Positions 50,335 through 58,500 of a stretch of DNA of 64,000 bases are shown here, piece by piece. The notes under the pieces were generated by a model that was not told the origin of the DNA, made no database searches, and saw only the letters and a program-made list of their open reading frames with translations. The stretch comes from Anaerohalosphaeraceae bacterium (lineage in GTDB: Bacteria; Planctomycetota; Phycisphaerae; Sedimentisphaerales; Anaerohalosphaeraceae), in NCBI GenBank assembly GCA_037479115.1, contig JBBFLK010000007.1, positions 62,001-126,000 on the forward strand, given 5' to 3'. Each line of letters opens with the position of its first letter. Within the stretch, counting starts at the first letter, position 1. A program made the translations under genes and the position numbers.

Positions 50335-52047
50335 TTATCTTTCCCGCATATCAATCACGCGCAGGACTTCCTCCAGCGTCGTTCGGCCCTGCCGGACAGC
50401 CGAAAGTCCCTGCATTTTCAGCGTCTTCATTCCCTCCTGAATCGCCTGCTCCTTTAATTCATCTTCCGACGCCCCGGAGACAATCAGACGGCGAATCGAG
50501 GGCGTCATCATCAAAATCTCATAAACGGCCGCACGTCCCAGATATCCCGTCCGGCGGCAGTCGCCGCAGCCCGTTCCCCGATAGAGAACGGTCGGGCCAT
50601 CCGCATCGGCGAAGAGTCTCATTTCCTCCGGCTGCGGTTTATAGGGATGACGGCACCGGGGGCAAATCGTCCGAACAAGCCGCTGCGTAATCACTCCCAG
50701 CAGGGCACCGGCCAGCTGATGAGCGGCCACACCCAAATTGAGAAACCGCGGAATGACTCCAACGGCGGTGTTTGTGTGCAGGGTGCTCAGAACCAAATGG
50801 CCGGTCTGGGCCGCGCTGACGGCTATCTCGGCCGTTTCCTCGTCCCGAATTTCTCCAATCAGAATGATATCCGGGTCCTGACGAAGAATGCTTCGCAGGG
50901 CCGAAGCAAAGGTAAGACGAATATCCGGTTTGACCTGCACCTGCGTAATCCCGGCAATCTGATACTCCACCGGGTCTTCCACCGTCACAATGTTGTGTTC
51001 CGGACGATTCAGCTGCTGAATCATCGAATACAGCGTGGTGGTTTTGCCGCTCCCTGTAGGCCCTGTCAGCAGAATCATCCCGTACGGATTGCTCAGCAGA
51101 GAATGAAACTTCTCCAAATCCGACGGCTCGCTTACCAGTTCCTCCAGTCGACGCAGACCGGTTTGGGAGTCCAGAATGCGGATAACAATCTTTTCTCCTC
51201 CAACCGCCGGCAGCGAAGACACACGCAAATCATACAATTTACCCTGCTGCTCCAGGGCAATATGCCCGTCCTGCGGAAGCCGCTGCTCCGAAATGTCCAT
51301 ATTCGCCAGGATTTTAATATGAGAGATCACCTGACGCTGCACGGACGAAGGGACCTCCAGGGCATCCTGAAGAAGCCCGTCTATCCGGTAGCGGACTTTC
51401 ATATCCGGCTGCTGCGGCTCCAGATGAATATCGCTGGCGCGGCTGTCGATTGCCCCGGTCAGAATGGATTCAACCAGTCGTACAACCGGCGCATCGGCCG
51501 ACCGGACGGCCTGCCGAACCGGCGTATGTTTCTTCTCTTCGGAGGGTTTATTCTTCAGCCGCATGGACACAATGTCCTGGCGGGTCAGATTTTCTACATT
51601 ATAATGTTTCTGAATCGCCTGACGGATGGCTTCCGCCCCGGCCGCCACCGGCTGAACTTCATAACCCGTACGGGCCGCTATCATCTGGCGAACAGACAGA
51701 TTCAGCGGGCTGCTCATGGCCACAATCAGCTTGTCTGCCTGGATACGAAGCGGAATCAGGCCGTAGCGGCGGGCGGTCTCCGGGGGAATCAGTTTCAGGA
51801 CGGTGGGGTCCACCATTTCCGGAGTCAGGGGGATAAACTCGATTCCGCTGCAGACTGCGGCCAATTCGGTCAGAGCATCCTCATTCAGCCACTCCTTTTG
51901 CCGGAGCAGATGAAAAAGACTTTCCCCGGTTCTTTCCTGCTCGGCCAGAACTTCCTGAATCTGCTCTTCCGAAAGAAGTTTCCGCTGCCGCAAGACACTC
52001 AAAACCGCGGCCGTCTGTTCATCAATTCCGGACGAAATCGCTTTCAT
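50335..52047 (-). CDS. Type II secretion/type IV pilus ATPase (GspE/PilB)
   Basis: A 570-residue assembly ATPase. The N-terminal MshEN-like region (about 10-150; LLSEEQIQEVLAEQERTGES) is followed by the ATPase core: Walker A GPTGSGKTTTLYSM, the Asp box, Walker B in ILRQDPDIILIGEIRDEETA, and the His box TGHLVLSTLHTN. A four-cysteine zinc element is present (CPRCRHPY and CGDCRRTG). The ATG at 52047 is favoured because GGAG lies six bases upstream; another ATG at 52059 lacks a site. It is the first gene of the ten-gene operon. Confidence 0.95.
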   Translation of the reverse strand: MKAISSGIDEQTAAVLSVLRQRKLLSEEQIQEVLAEQERTGESLFHLLRQKEWLNEDALTELAAVCSGIEFIPLTPEMVDPTVLKLIPPETARRYGLIPLRIQADKLIVAMSSPLNLSVRQMIAARTGYEVQPVAAGAEAIRQAIQKHYNVENLTRQDIVSMRLKNKPSEEKKHTPVRQAVRSADAPVVRLVESILTGAIDSRASDIHLEPQQPDMKVRYRIDGLLQDALEVPSSVQRQVISHIKILANMDISEQRLPQDGHIALEQQGKLYDLRVSSLPAVGGEKIVIRILDSQTGLRRLEELVSEPSDLEKFHSLLSNPYGMILLTGPTGSGKTTTLYSMIQQLNRPEHNIVTVEDPVEYQIAGITQVQVKPDIRLTFASALRSILRQDPDIILIGEIRDEETAEIAVSAAQTGHLVLSTLHTNTAVGVIPRFLNLGVAAHQLAGALLGVITQRLVRTICPRCRHPYKPQPEEMRLFADADGPTVLYRGTGCGDCRRTGYLGRAAVYEILMMTPSIRRLIVSGASEDELKEQAIQEGMKTLKMQGLSAVRQGRTTLEEVLRVIDMRER

Positions 52048-52242
52048 TCGATACTCCATGCGCAGAAAAAACCAAACATCCTCTTTCTTTTCGACCGGAT
52101 GAGCGCTCTGCTTAACCGACGGTTTCCGGAAGGTTTACATAAAAGAAAAAGATTCTGCAAAAACAGACAGGGGATTTGACCGATATGATGACGTTGACGG
52201 ACATATTTAGAATGGACATACTGGATATATATACGAGAATAT

Positions 52243-52959
52243 ATGGCCATTAAACAAGAAGTTTTTCCTCTTGAATCCAGTCCGCTCACGGAAGAGCAGA
52301 CCCTTTTTGAGGCTGGACGGGCCGTGCGAAGCCTCTCCCACTTTGTGAAAAATCTCCTTCAAATGGTCGGAGGGAGCGCCGAAGTGGCCCAAACGTCCCT
52401 TCAAACCGGCAACTCGAAATGCCTTGAGAAAAGTCTCAATCTTCTCCTGCCCAATCTCGAGCGGCTGCGCCGAACAGTCCTTGACTTGTGTGAATACAGC
52501 CGAATCCGCCCTATCGAAGCAGCTGTTTGCGACATCAAAACACTTTGGGAGAATGCTTTGGCGGATTTACCTGCCGCTGGGAAGGAAAAACTTCCTCCAA
52601 TCACCCTGCAAACTGACAGTCGCTTGCCCTGTGCTTATTTGGACTCGGACAAAATCCGTCAGATGTTCCGGCATATCCTCATTTTTCTGCTGGATCAGAA
52701 AGCCGATTCGATATCCGTCGAAATCCGGATTCTGCCGAATCCGCCACAATGGTTTATCTCTTTTGCCTGGGAAGGCATCCTGCCGGAAAATCCGCACAGT
52801 CTTTTTGAACCCGCCGAACCCCAAGGCAGCCAATGGGGGACGGGGCTGGATTTGCCCCTGGCGGCTCGATTCATCCATCAGCACAATGGACATATGGAGG
52901 CCGTGCAGGAAGGGAAAAACGCATTGCTGCGGCTCTATCTGCCCTCGCAGACGTTTTAA
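52243..52959 (+). CDS. Degenerate histidine-kinase-like protein
   Basis: A 238-residue cytoplasmic protein. The N-terminal half has a dimerisation-like helix with AVRSLSHFVKNLLQMVGGSA, whose His could be the phospho-acceptor. The C-terminal half resembles a HATPase_c domain, ending in a G-box-like WGTGLDLPLAARFIHQHNGH and LRLYLP. The N-box and first G-box are not clear, so ATP binding is doubtful. There is no sensor or membrane region and no response regulator nearby. It is divergent from the gspE operon, so it could control it. The start has only a weak GAGAA upstream. Confidence 0.65.
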   Translation: MAIKQEVFPLESSPLTEEQTLFEAGRAVRSLSHFVKNLLQMVGGSAEVAQTSLQTGNSKCLEKSLNLLLPNLERLRRTVLDLCEYSRIRPIEAAVCDIKTLWENALADLPAAGKEKLPPITLQTDSRLPCAYLDSDKIRQMFRHILIFLLDQKADSISVEIRILPNPPQWFISFAWEGILPENPHSLFEPAEPQGSQWGTGLDLPLAARFIHQHNGHMEAVQEGKNALLRLYLPSQTF

Positions 52960-53033
52960 GAAAAGCACCATGCTTCCATTCTGCGGCTGGGCCGAGACTT
53001 GCTCCCAAAACTATTCCCGCGCATAAGTCTTTC

Positions 53034-53093
53034 CGTCATTCCCGCGACTTGTTCTCCGAAGCTTCAGCGAAGGAGAAAGGCGGGAATCCAGAC
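53034..53093. repeat. REP/MITE-like palindromic element downstream of pheS
   Basis: A long imperfect inverted repeat: GTCATTCCCGCGACTTGTTC on the left and GGAGAAAGGCGGGAAT on the right, with ATTCCCG pairing CGGGAAT and TTCTCC pairing GGAGAA. The outer GTCATTCCCGCG/CGGGAATCC ends are like widely dispersed extragenic palindromes. A second ATTCCCGCG lies at 53013-53021. It occupies the 159-base gap between the kinase-like gene and pheS, and may terminate the pheS transcript. Confidence 0.6.
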
Positions 53094-53118
53094 CTTTTAG
53101 TTTTTGGGGTTGAGATAC

Positions 53119-54105
53119 TTAGAATTGATTCAGGAAGCGGATGTCGTTTTCGAACAGAAGCCGGATATCCGAAATGCCGTATTTCTTCATCGCCAGCCGC
53201 TCAATGCCGAACCCAAACGCCCAGCCGGTGTATTTTTCGCTGTCGATTCCCACGGCATCAAAGACATTCGGGTCCACCATCCCGCAGCCGCCGATTTCCA
53301 TCCAGTGTTCACTGCCGTCTTTGTCCGTCCACAGGATATCTACCTCACAGCTGGGCTCTGTAAACGGAAAGAAGCTGGGGCGAAACTGCCATTTCGTGCC
53401 GGCCCCGAAAAAGATTTGAATGAACTGGTGAATTGTACTTTTCAGGTCCACCATGCTGACGCCCTCATCCACCACAAGGGCCTCCAGCTGATGGAACATA
53501 AACATATGCGTGGCATCCACCGTATCCGGCCGATACACCCGTCCCGGCGCAACCACCCGAATCGGAGGTTTCTGCCGCTCCATCACCCGAATCTGAATCG
53601 TCGAGGTCTGACTGCGCAGCAGCCGCCGGTCATCAATGTAGAAATTGTCCATCGGGTCGCGGGCCGGATGCTCCGGCGGAATATTCAGCGCAATAAAATT
53701 GTGCCATTCATCCTCGACTTCCGGCCCGTAGGCCACCGCAAACCCCATTCGCCCGAATATCTCCAGCAGTTCACTGATGGTCTGAGAAATGATATGGCTC
53801 TTGCCCTGTCGTACCGGAAGGCCCGGCAGCGTCACATCGAGAATCGGTCCGCCCCGATGCACGGTGCCCAGGGTGTTCTTTTTCCGTTCAAACGCCTCCG
53901 TCACCTCATTTTTAATTCGATTGGCCAGCTGTCCGCCCTGCTTTTTGAATTCCGCAGGCAGCGTGCCAATCTGACTGAGCATCAGAGTTACCTGACCCTT
54001 TCGGCCCAGATATTTAATGCGGAAGGCCTCCAGCTGCTCGGCGTTTGAAACCGTCTCCAGCTCCTGCAGAGCCGCTCGGCCGATTTGTTCGAACTGTTCG
54101 AGCAT
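53119..54105 (-). CDS. pheS: Phenylalanine--tRNA ligase alpha subunit
   Basis: A 328-residue class II aminoacyl-tRNA synthetase subunit. The N-terminal coiled coil (about 1-85) precedes the catalytic core: motif 2 MVDLKSTIHQFIQIFFG/WQFRPSFFPFTEPSCEVDIL, and motif 3 GWAFGFGIERLAMKKYGISD. VTLPGLPVRQGKSHII and the HNFIALNIPPEHPARD block are typical. The ATG at 54105 is preferred to a TTG at 54111. pheT is not downstream: the next gene is on the opposite strand, so the beta subunit must lie elsewhere. It follows rplT by 8 bp. Confidence 0.95.
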   Translation of the reverse strand: MLEQFEQIGRAALQELETVSNAEQLEAFRIKYLGRKGQVTLMLSQIGTLPAEFKKQGGQLANRIKNEVTEAFERKKNTLGTVHRGGPILDVTLPGLPVRQGKSHIISQTISELLEIFGRMGFAVAYGPEVEDEWHNFIALNIPPEHPARDPMDNFYIDDRRLLRSQTSTIQIRVMERQKPPIRVVAPGRVYRPDTVDATHMFMFHQLEALVVDEGVSMVDLKSTIHQFIQIFFGAGTKWQFRPSFFPFTEPSCEVDILWTDKDGSEHWMEIGGCGMVDPNVFDAVGIDSEKYTGWAFGFGIERLAMKKYGISDIRLLFENDIRFLNQF

Positions 54106-54113
54106 ATCCAACC

Positions 54114-54467
54114 CTACAGGGCGGCTTTGGCTTTTTCCACAATCTGGTCAAAAGCGGCCGGGTCGGCAATGGCCAGCTCGCTGAGCATTTTGCGGTTCAG
54201 ACCGATTCCGGCCTTCTTGCAGCCGTTGATGAAATGGCTGTAGCTGATTCCGCGCTGCCGGCAGGCGGCACTGAGGCGGATAATCCACAGGCCCCGGTAG
54301 GTCCTCTTTTTCTGCTTTCTTCCGATTCGGGCGTTGACGTTGGCCCGAACAGCGGCTTCTTTGGCCAGACGCAGCAGCTTGCCGTCCGGACCGCGATGCC
54401 CCTTAACAACCTGAAAAATCCTCTTTTTGGCTTGGCGCCGTGCAGCGCCTCGACGTACTCTCGGCAT
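54114..54467 (-). CDS. rplT: Ribosomal protein bL20
   Basis: A 117-residue large-subunit protein. MPRVRRGAARRQAKKRIFQV and RIGRKQKKRTYRGLWIIRLS are characteristic. In several bacteria L20 also represses its own operon. AAAGGAAAG lies before the ATG. It is in the standard infC-rpmI-rplT order. Confidence 0.98.
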   Translation of the reverse strand: MPRVRRGAARRQAKKRIFQVVKGHRGPDGKLLRLAKEAAVRANVNARIGRKQKKRTYRGLWIIRLSAACRQRGISYSHFINGCKKAGIGLNRKMLSELAIADPAAFDQIVEKAKAAL

Positions 54468-54557
54468 ACCAGCTTTCCTTTCGTACCTGTTTCTTTCGCC
54501 CGCTGCGGCAGCTGATGTGGCCGGGAAGCAGGCAGAATCGACTTGTCTTTCCTATCC

Positions 54558-54752
54558 TTACTGCCCGAGCAGGACCCGGATTTTCTTGGCGCGAACGCCT
54601 TTAACCAGAGTGGGCGAACCGAAACGCCGACGACGCTTAGCGCTCTTGTCGCTGAGCAAGTGCCCGCCGCCGCAGCGTTTGCGCTTCACCTTTCCGGTGC
54701 CGGTTATCTTGACCCGCTTGGCAAGTCCTTTATGGGTTTTTAGTTTCGGCAT
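54558..54752 (-). CDS. rpmI: Ribosomal protein bL35
   Basis: A 64-residue basic protein: MPKLKTHKGLAKRVKITGTG and KRKRCGGGHLLSDKSAKRRR. AAAGGA lies upstream of the ATG. It is preceded by a promoter-like sequence in the 110-bp gap after infC. Confidence 0.97.
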   Translation of the reverse strand: MPKLKTHKGLAKRVKITGTGKVKRKRCGGGHLLSDKSAKRRRRFGSPTLVKGVRAKKIRVLLGQ

Positions 54753-54799
54753 TGTATAAATCCTTTAAAAATTAGATTTTTTCAGAAAAAGAGCCAAAC

Positions 54800-54828
54800 A
54801 ATTTATCCGTCATTGACCGTTCCGTCAA
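54800..54828 (-). promoter_or_regulatory. Internal promoter ahead of rpmI-rplT-pheS
   Basis: On the minus strand, TTGACG (54823-54828), a 17-bp spacer and TAAATT (54800-54805). It would let rpmI-rplT-pheS be transcribed apart from thrS-infC. TGAC and GTCA half-sites flank the -35 region. Confidence 0.55.
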
Positions 54829-54862
54829 CCCTAAAATCTACAAAAAAGCTGATTTTTCCTGC

Positions 54863-55384
54863 CTAACTGCCCTTGGCGGGCACCAGAACCATGGTAATCC
54901 GTTTGCCCAGCATCTGAGCCGGACGCTCAATCTTGGCCACCTCCTGAAGGGCCTGAACAATTTCGTCCATCATTTGGTAGCCCTGATCCACATGGGCCAT
55001 TTCCCGCCCTCGAAACGGCATCGTAAACTGCACTTTATGCCCCTTTTCGAAGAACTTGACGGCCTGCGCCAGCTTAATCTGGCGGTCATGGTCGTCGATT
55101 TTCGGACGAATCCGAATCTCCTTGAGCGTAACGACGTGCTGTTTTTTCTGGCTTTCCTTGGCCTTCCGCTTCTGCTGGTACAAAAATTTGCCGTAATCCA
55201 TAATCCGGCAAACCGGCGGATTCGACGTCGGCGACACCTCCACCAAATCCAGCCCTGCTTCCATTGCCCGGTTTCGGGCCTCCTCAATGGACACAATCCC
55301 GACCTGCTGGTTGTTCTCGTCAATCAGCCGAACGGGGCTGACCCGAATCCGCTCATTAATCCGATAATTCAGTTCTTTAGTGAT
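54863..55384 (-). CDS. infC: Translation initiation factor IF-3 with an AUC start codon
   Basis: A 173-residue IF-3, which keeps ribosomal subunits apart and rejects wrong start codons. The first ATG/GTG/TTG-type codon in frame (GTG, 55294) lies inside the conserved N-domain at VSIEEARNRAMEAGLDLVEV. Reading back gives TKELNYRINERIRVSPVRL, the usual IF-3 N-terminus, beginning with ATC at 55382-55384. AGGA lies seven bases upstream (55392-55395). The thrS stop closes the frame at 55430 with no ATG, GTG or TTG between. The C-domain has RIRPKIDDHDRQIKLAQAV and FRGREMAHVDQGYQMMDEI. Rare start codons in infC are known to mediate autoregulation. Confidence 0.93.
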   Translation of the reverse strand: MTKELNYRINERIRVSPVRLIDENNQQVGIVSIEEARNRAMEAGLDLVEVSPTSNPPVCRIMDYGKFLYQQKRKAKESQKKQHVVTLKEIRIRPKIDDHDRQIKLAQAVKFFEKGHKVQFTMPFRGREMAHVDQGYQMMDEIVQALQEVAKIERPAQMLGKRITMVLVPAKGS

Positions 55385-55429
55385 AGCGCATTCCTTTCCA
55401 AAAAGTGTGTGAAATCGTTTCAGACCTGC

Positions 55430-57355
55430 TCATAACGTCAGCGTCAAAGACCGACTGCGGATTTTTTCCTGCACACCGGTCAGAAATGCTTCCACGCCCA
55501 TCGAACAGCTTTCTTTCGACTGGCGAAGCCGGACGGTCAGTGTGCCCGTCTCCGCCTCTTTGGGACCGACAACCGCCATATACGGAATCCGGTCCGAATG
55601 AGCCCGGGCGATCTTGGCGCCAATCTTGTCATCCGTCAGGTCCGAGGTGCAGCGAATCCCCGCCTCCTCCAGCCGCCGCTGCAGCTGGTCGGCATAGGCA
55701 TTCGTTTTTTCGCTGATCGACAAAACCCGCACCTGTTCCGGAGCCAGCCAGACCGGAAAATGCCCGCCGTAATGCTCAATCAGAATCCCCAAAAACCGCT
55801 CCAGCGACCCCAAAATCGCCCGATGAATCATCACAGGCGTTTTCTCGGTATTGTCCCGGTCGGAATAGACCAAGTTGAACCGCTGCGGCATCGAAAAATC
55901 CAGCTGAATCGTCCCCAGCTGCCAGGACCGCCCCAGACAGTCATTGATATGGAAATCAATCTTCGGCCCGTAAAACGCTCCGTCGCCTTCGTTTATCTGA
56001 AAGGCCAGCCCTTTGTGTTTCAGGGCTCCGGCCAGCGCATTCGTTGCCAGCTCCCAGATTTCATCGGAACCGATATGCTTTTCCGGTTTGGTGGACAATT
56101 CAATATGATAGTCCTCAAACCCGAAGGTCGAGTAAATCTCCTGAACCAGATTAATCACTCCGATAATTTCGCCTTCAATCTGTTCGGGCGTACAGAAAAT
56201 ATGGGCATCATCCTGCGTAAACTGCCGCACCCGCACCAGCCCGTGCATCTGCCCGCTGGCCTCATAGCGGTGAACCAGCCCCAATTCCGCCACCCGCATC
56301 GGAAACTCCCGATAGGAATGCTTCTTGGAATTGTAAATCAGAAGTCCGCCCGGACAATTCATCGGCTTGATGGCGTAATTGACTCCGTCCACCGATGTAA
56401 AATACATATTCTCCTTATAATGGTCCCAGTGCCCGCTGCGGTGCCAGAGCGACTCGTTGAGAATAATCGGCGTCTTCACCTCCACGTATTTATACTTGCG
56501 GTGCACCTGCCGCCAGAAGTCAATGATTTCGTTCCAGATAATCATCCCCTTCGGATGCAGAAAAGCAAAACCCGGCCCCTCTTCGTGGAAGCTGAACAGT
56601 TCCATCTGCTTTCCGATAAGCCGATGATCCCGCTTTTTGGCCTCTTCAAGCCGTTCCAGATAGGCATCCAGCTCCTTTTTCGTCGGCCAGACTGTTCCAT
56701 AAACACGCTGCAGCATCTTCTGGCTGGCATCCCCGTGCCAATAGGCGCCGGCCACACTCATAATCTTAAAGGCCTGCGGGTCGATGCAGCCGGTTCTCGG
56801 AATATGCGGTCCCCGGCAAAGGTCTTCGAAATGGCTCTCACCGTGGCGGTAAAAACTGATAACATCCCCGCTGGCCCGCTGGATGTTGTCCAGTTTATAC
56901 GGGTCATGGGCCATTTTTTGCAGGGCCTCCTGCCGACTCATCTCAATCCGAATGAAGGGCTGGTTGGATTGGATGATTCTCCGCATCTCCTCTTCGATTT
57001 TCTCAAAGTCCTCCGGACGAATCGGCTCATCCAGGTCAATGTCGTAATAAAACCCGTCGGCAACCGTCGGCCCGTAAACCAGTTTGGTCTTCGGCCAAAT
57101 CCGGCAGATTGCCTCTGCCATAATATGCGCGCAGCTGTGCCGCAACACCTCCAGTCCTTCCGGCTGGCGGGCCGTCACGACTTCAAAGGAAACATCTCCC
57201 TGCAAAGGGGTGGACAAGTCGGCAAGTTTTCCGTTTATTTTTACAGCCAAGGCTGCTTTGGCCAGCCCCGGCCCAATTTGTTCAACCGCCTGTTCGGCTC
57301 GTATTCCGTCGACCGCAGTCAGAACTTTCCCATCCGGGAGCGTCAGTTTTGCCAT
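55430..57355 (-). CDS. thrS: Threonine--tRNA ligase
   Basis: A 641-residue class II synthetase. The TGS domain (about 1-60; KLTLPDGKVLTAVDGIRAEQ) is followed by the editing domain with HSCAHIMAEAICRIWP and YWHGDASQKMLQRVYGTVW (zinc-like HxxxH). The catalytic core has MNCPGGLLIYNSKKHSYREF, LGLVHRYEASGQMHGLVRVR and MIHRAILGSLERFLGILIE. The anticodon-binding domain follows at about 540-641. GAAAGGATAG precedes the ATG. It is the first gene of thrS-infC-rpmI-rplT-pheS. Confidence 0.98.
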   Translation of the reverse strand: MAKLTLPDGKVLTAVDGIRAEQAVEQIGPGLAKAALAVKINGKLADLSTPLQGDVSFEVVTARQPEGLEVLRHSCAHIMAEAICRIWPKTKLVYGPTVADGFYYDIDLDEPIRPEDFEKIEEEMRRIIQSNQPFIRIEMSRQEALQKMAHDPYKLDNIQRASGDVISFYRHGESHFEDLCRGPHIPRTGCIDPQAFKIMSVAGAYWHGDASQKMLQRVYGTVWPTKKELDAYLERLEEAKKRDHRLIGKQMELFSFHEEGPGFAFLHPKGMIIWNEIIDFWRQVHRKYKYVEVKTPIILNESLWHRSGHWDHYKENMYFTSVDGVNYAIKPMNCPGGLLIYNSKKHSYREFPMRVAELGLVHRYEASGQMHGLVRVRQFTQDDAHIFCTPEQIEGEIIGVINLVQEIYSTFGFEDYHIELSTKPEKHIGSDEIWELATNALAGALKHKGLAFQINEGDGAFYGPKIDFHINDCLGRSWQLGTIQLDFSMPQRFNLVYSDRDNTEKTPVMIHRAILGSLERFLGILIEHYGGHFPVWLAPEQVRVLSISEKTNAYADQLQRRLEEAGIRCTSDLTDDKIGAKIARAHSDRIPYMAVVGPKEAETGTLTVRLRQSKESCSMGVEAFLTGVQEKIRSRSLTLTL

Positions 57356-57409
57356 CTATCCTTTCATCCTGAATAAATCTTCTTTTTTATTATCGACAAT
57401 CTTCAAAAA

Positions 57410-57437
57410 AATATACAGACATTACAAAAAATGTCAA
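57410..57437 (-). promoter_or_regulatory. Promoter of thrS with an internal inverted repeat
   Basis: On the minus strand, TTGACA (57432-57437), a 16-bp spacer and TATATT (57410-57415). GACATT-N6-AATGTC spans the -35 box and spacer and is positioned like a repressor site. The leader is about 50 nt, too short for a T-box. Confidence 0.7.
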
Positions 57438-57504
57438 CCACGAATATCGTTTTTATAGGTCCTTAGAAAACCGGCCGAATACCCCAGAAACAGACTCTCT
57501 CCCT

Positions 57505-58488
57505 CTAAAAATCCCATTTTACTGTCAAGGCTCCGTAGCTGTCGAAATAATTTTGTTCCTTGTATTCCTGAGTCAGGTAAGTCTGTGAGTAGCCCAGTTC
57601 CAACGAACGAAACTGAAGAACACACCCCACTTGAAGATGTCCGACAATTGGTTCCGGGTTTAAATCGGTCAAAAATTGGTTATACCCAACCGCCCTTCCG
57701 CCCAGCCGAACAAAGAAGTATCCCGCTCTTTCTTTCCGGAAGGCTTCGGCAATAGCTCCGGCAGGCAATTCCAGCCGGTCCGGTCCCCAATCCTTCGGCA
57801 ATTCCCAAAATCCAAACCGCCCGATTATACTTGCCTGCAGATGACAAAACACCGAACCGGCCGTAAACCCATACTCGGAAAGGAAATCAACCTTTTCGGA
57901 CGGCTTCCAGAATGCCCCTTGCAAACGCTGCTTGCGATACCAGGAAAAGTCTACTGCCGGACGGTCTCCCAGCTGGCTGTCCCAGCCGATTGGTTTTCCG
58001 GAATGCATCGCTTCATGAACACAGGTCTGAATCTGGCGTCCTTTGGCGGAAGGCCCTATGACACCCAGACTCAATTCCGCCTGGTCCAGAACCTGTTCAT
58101 TGGCCCGCTGGACAAAAAGCCCGCTGTAAAGCCAGCCGGCAAACCGCATATCCTTCAGACGCCGTTTGGCGGGCTCATCCACATGATCCGGCGTATAAAT
58201 GTTCTGCCCCAAAAAGACACCGGCCGCCGTCTCGACTGGCCCCTGAGGAGCCGAGAAGAAAGGCACACTCATCTGTCCGTACCCTTCCAGCCACTGCCAG
58301 CTTGGCTTGAAGCCGTACACCAGTTTAAACCCGTTGGTGTAATGCCGGTCTGTATTGTGATTGGGTTTCAGATACCGGCTGTCGTTTTCAGCATATATCG
58401 TAAACGTCTCCGCTCGTCCAGCCGAGCCCAGCCCCATCATCGCCAACAGCATCAGCCCCCTGCCCGCCGTAAACCAGCCGTTTGCCAT
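57505..58488 (-). CDS. LpxR-like outer-membrane lipid A deacylase family protein
   Basis: A 327-residue outer-membrane beta-barrel of the LpxR (DUF2219) family, which in enteric bacteria removes the 3'-acyloxyacyl chain from lipid A. The signal peptide covers about 1-26. Family blocks are IYAENDSRYLK with the Asn-Asp pair, TDRHYTNGFKLVYGF, FLGQNIYTPDHVD, RFAGWLYSGLFVQRANEQVL, LSLGVIGPSAKGRQIQTCVH and PIGWDSQLGDRPAVDFSW. The protein ends in Phe (LTVKWDF), as expected for a barrel. It starts 12 bp after guaA, so it is probably cotranscribed with guaBA. Enzymatic activity is inferred from family. Confidence 0.85.
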   Translation of the reverse strand: MANGWFTAGRGLMLLAMMGLGSAGRAETFTIYAENDSRYLKPNHNTDRHYTNGFKLVYGFKPSWQWLEGYGQMSVPFFSAPQGPVETAAGVFLGQNIYTPDHVDEPAKRRLKDMRFAGWLYSGLFVQRANEQVLDQAELSLGVIGPSAKGRQIQTCVHEAMHSGKPIGWDSQLGDRPAVDFSWYRKQRLQGAFWKPSEKVDFLSEYGFTAGSVFCHLQASIIGRFGFWELPKDWGPDRLELPAGAIAEAFRKERAGYFFVRLGGRAVGYNQFLTDLNPEPIVGHLQVGCVLQFRSLELGYSQTYLTQEYKEQNYFDSYGALTVKWDF

Positions 58489-58500
58489 GGTGTTTTCCCC

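Noticed and set aside
55598-57376. Plus-strand frame of 592 codons opposite thrS
   Set aside because: Shadow of thrS, rich in His/Pro/Arg as expected from antisense reading, with no family motif.
57356-57437. T-box leader upstream of thrS
   Set aside because: The -10 box lies about 55 bp before the ATG, so there is no room for a specifier loop and antiterminator.
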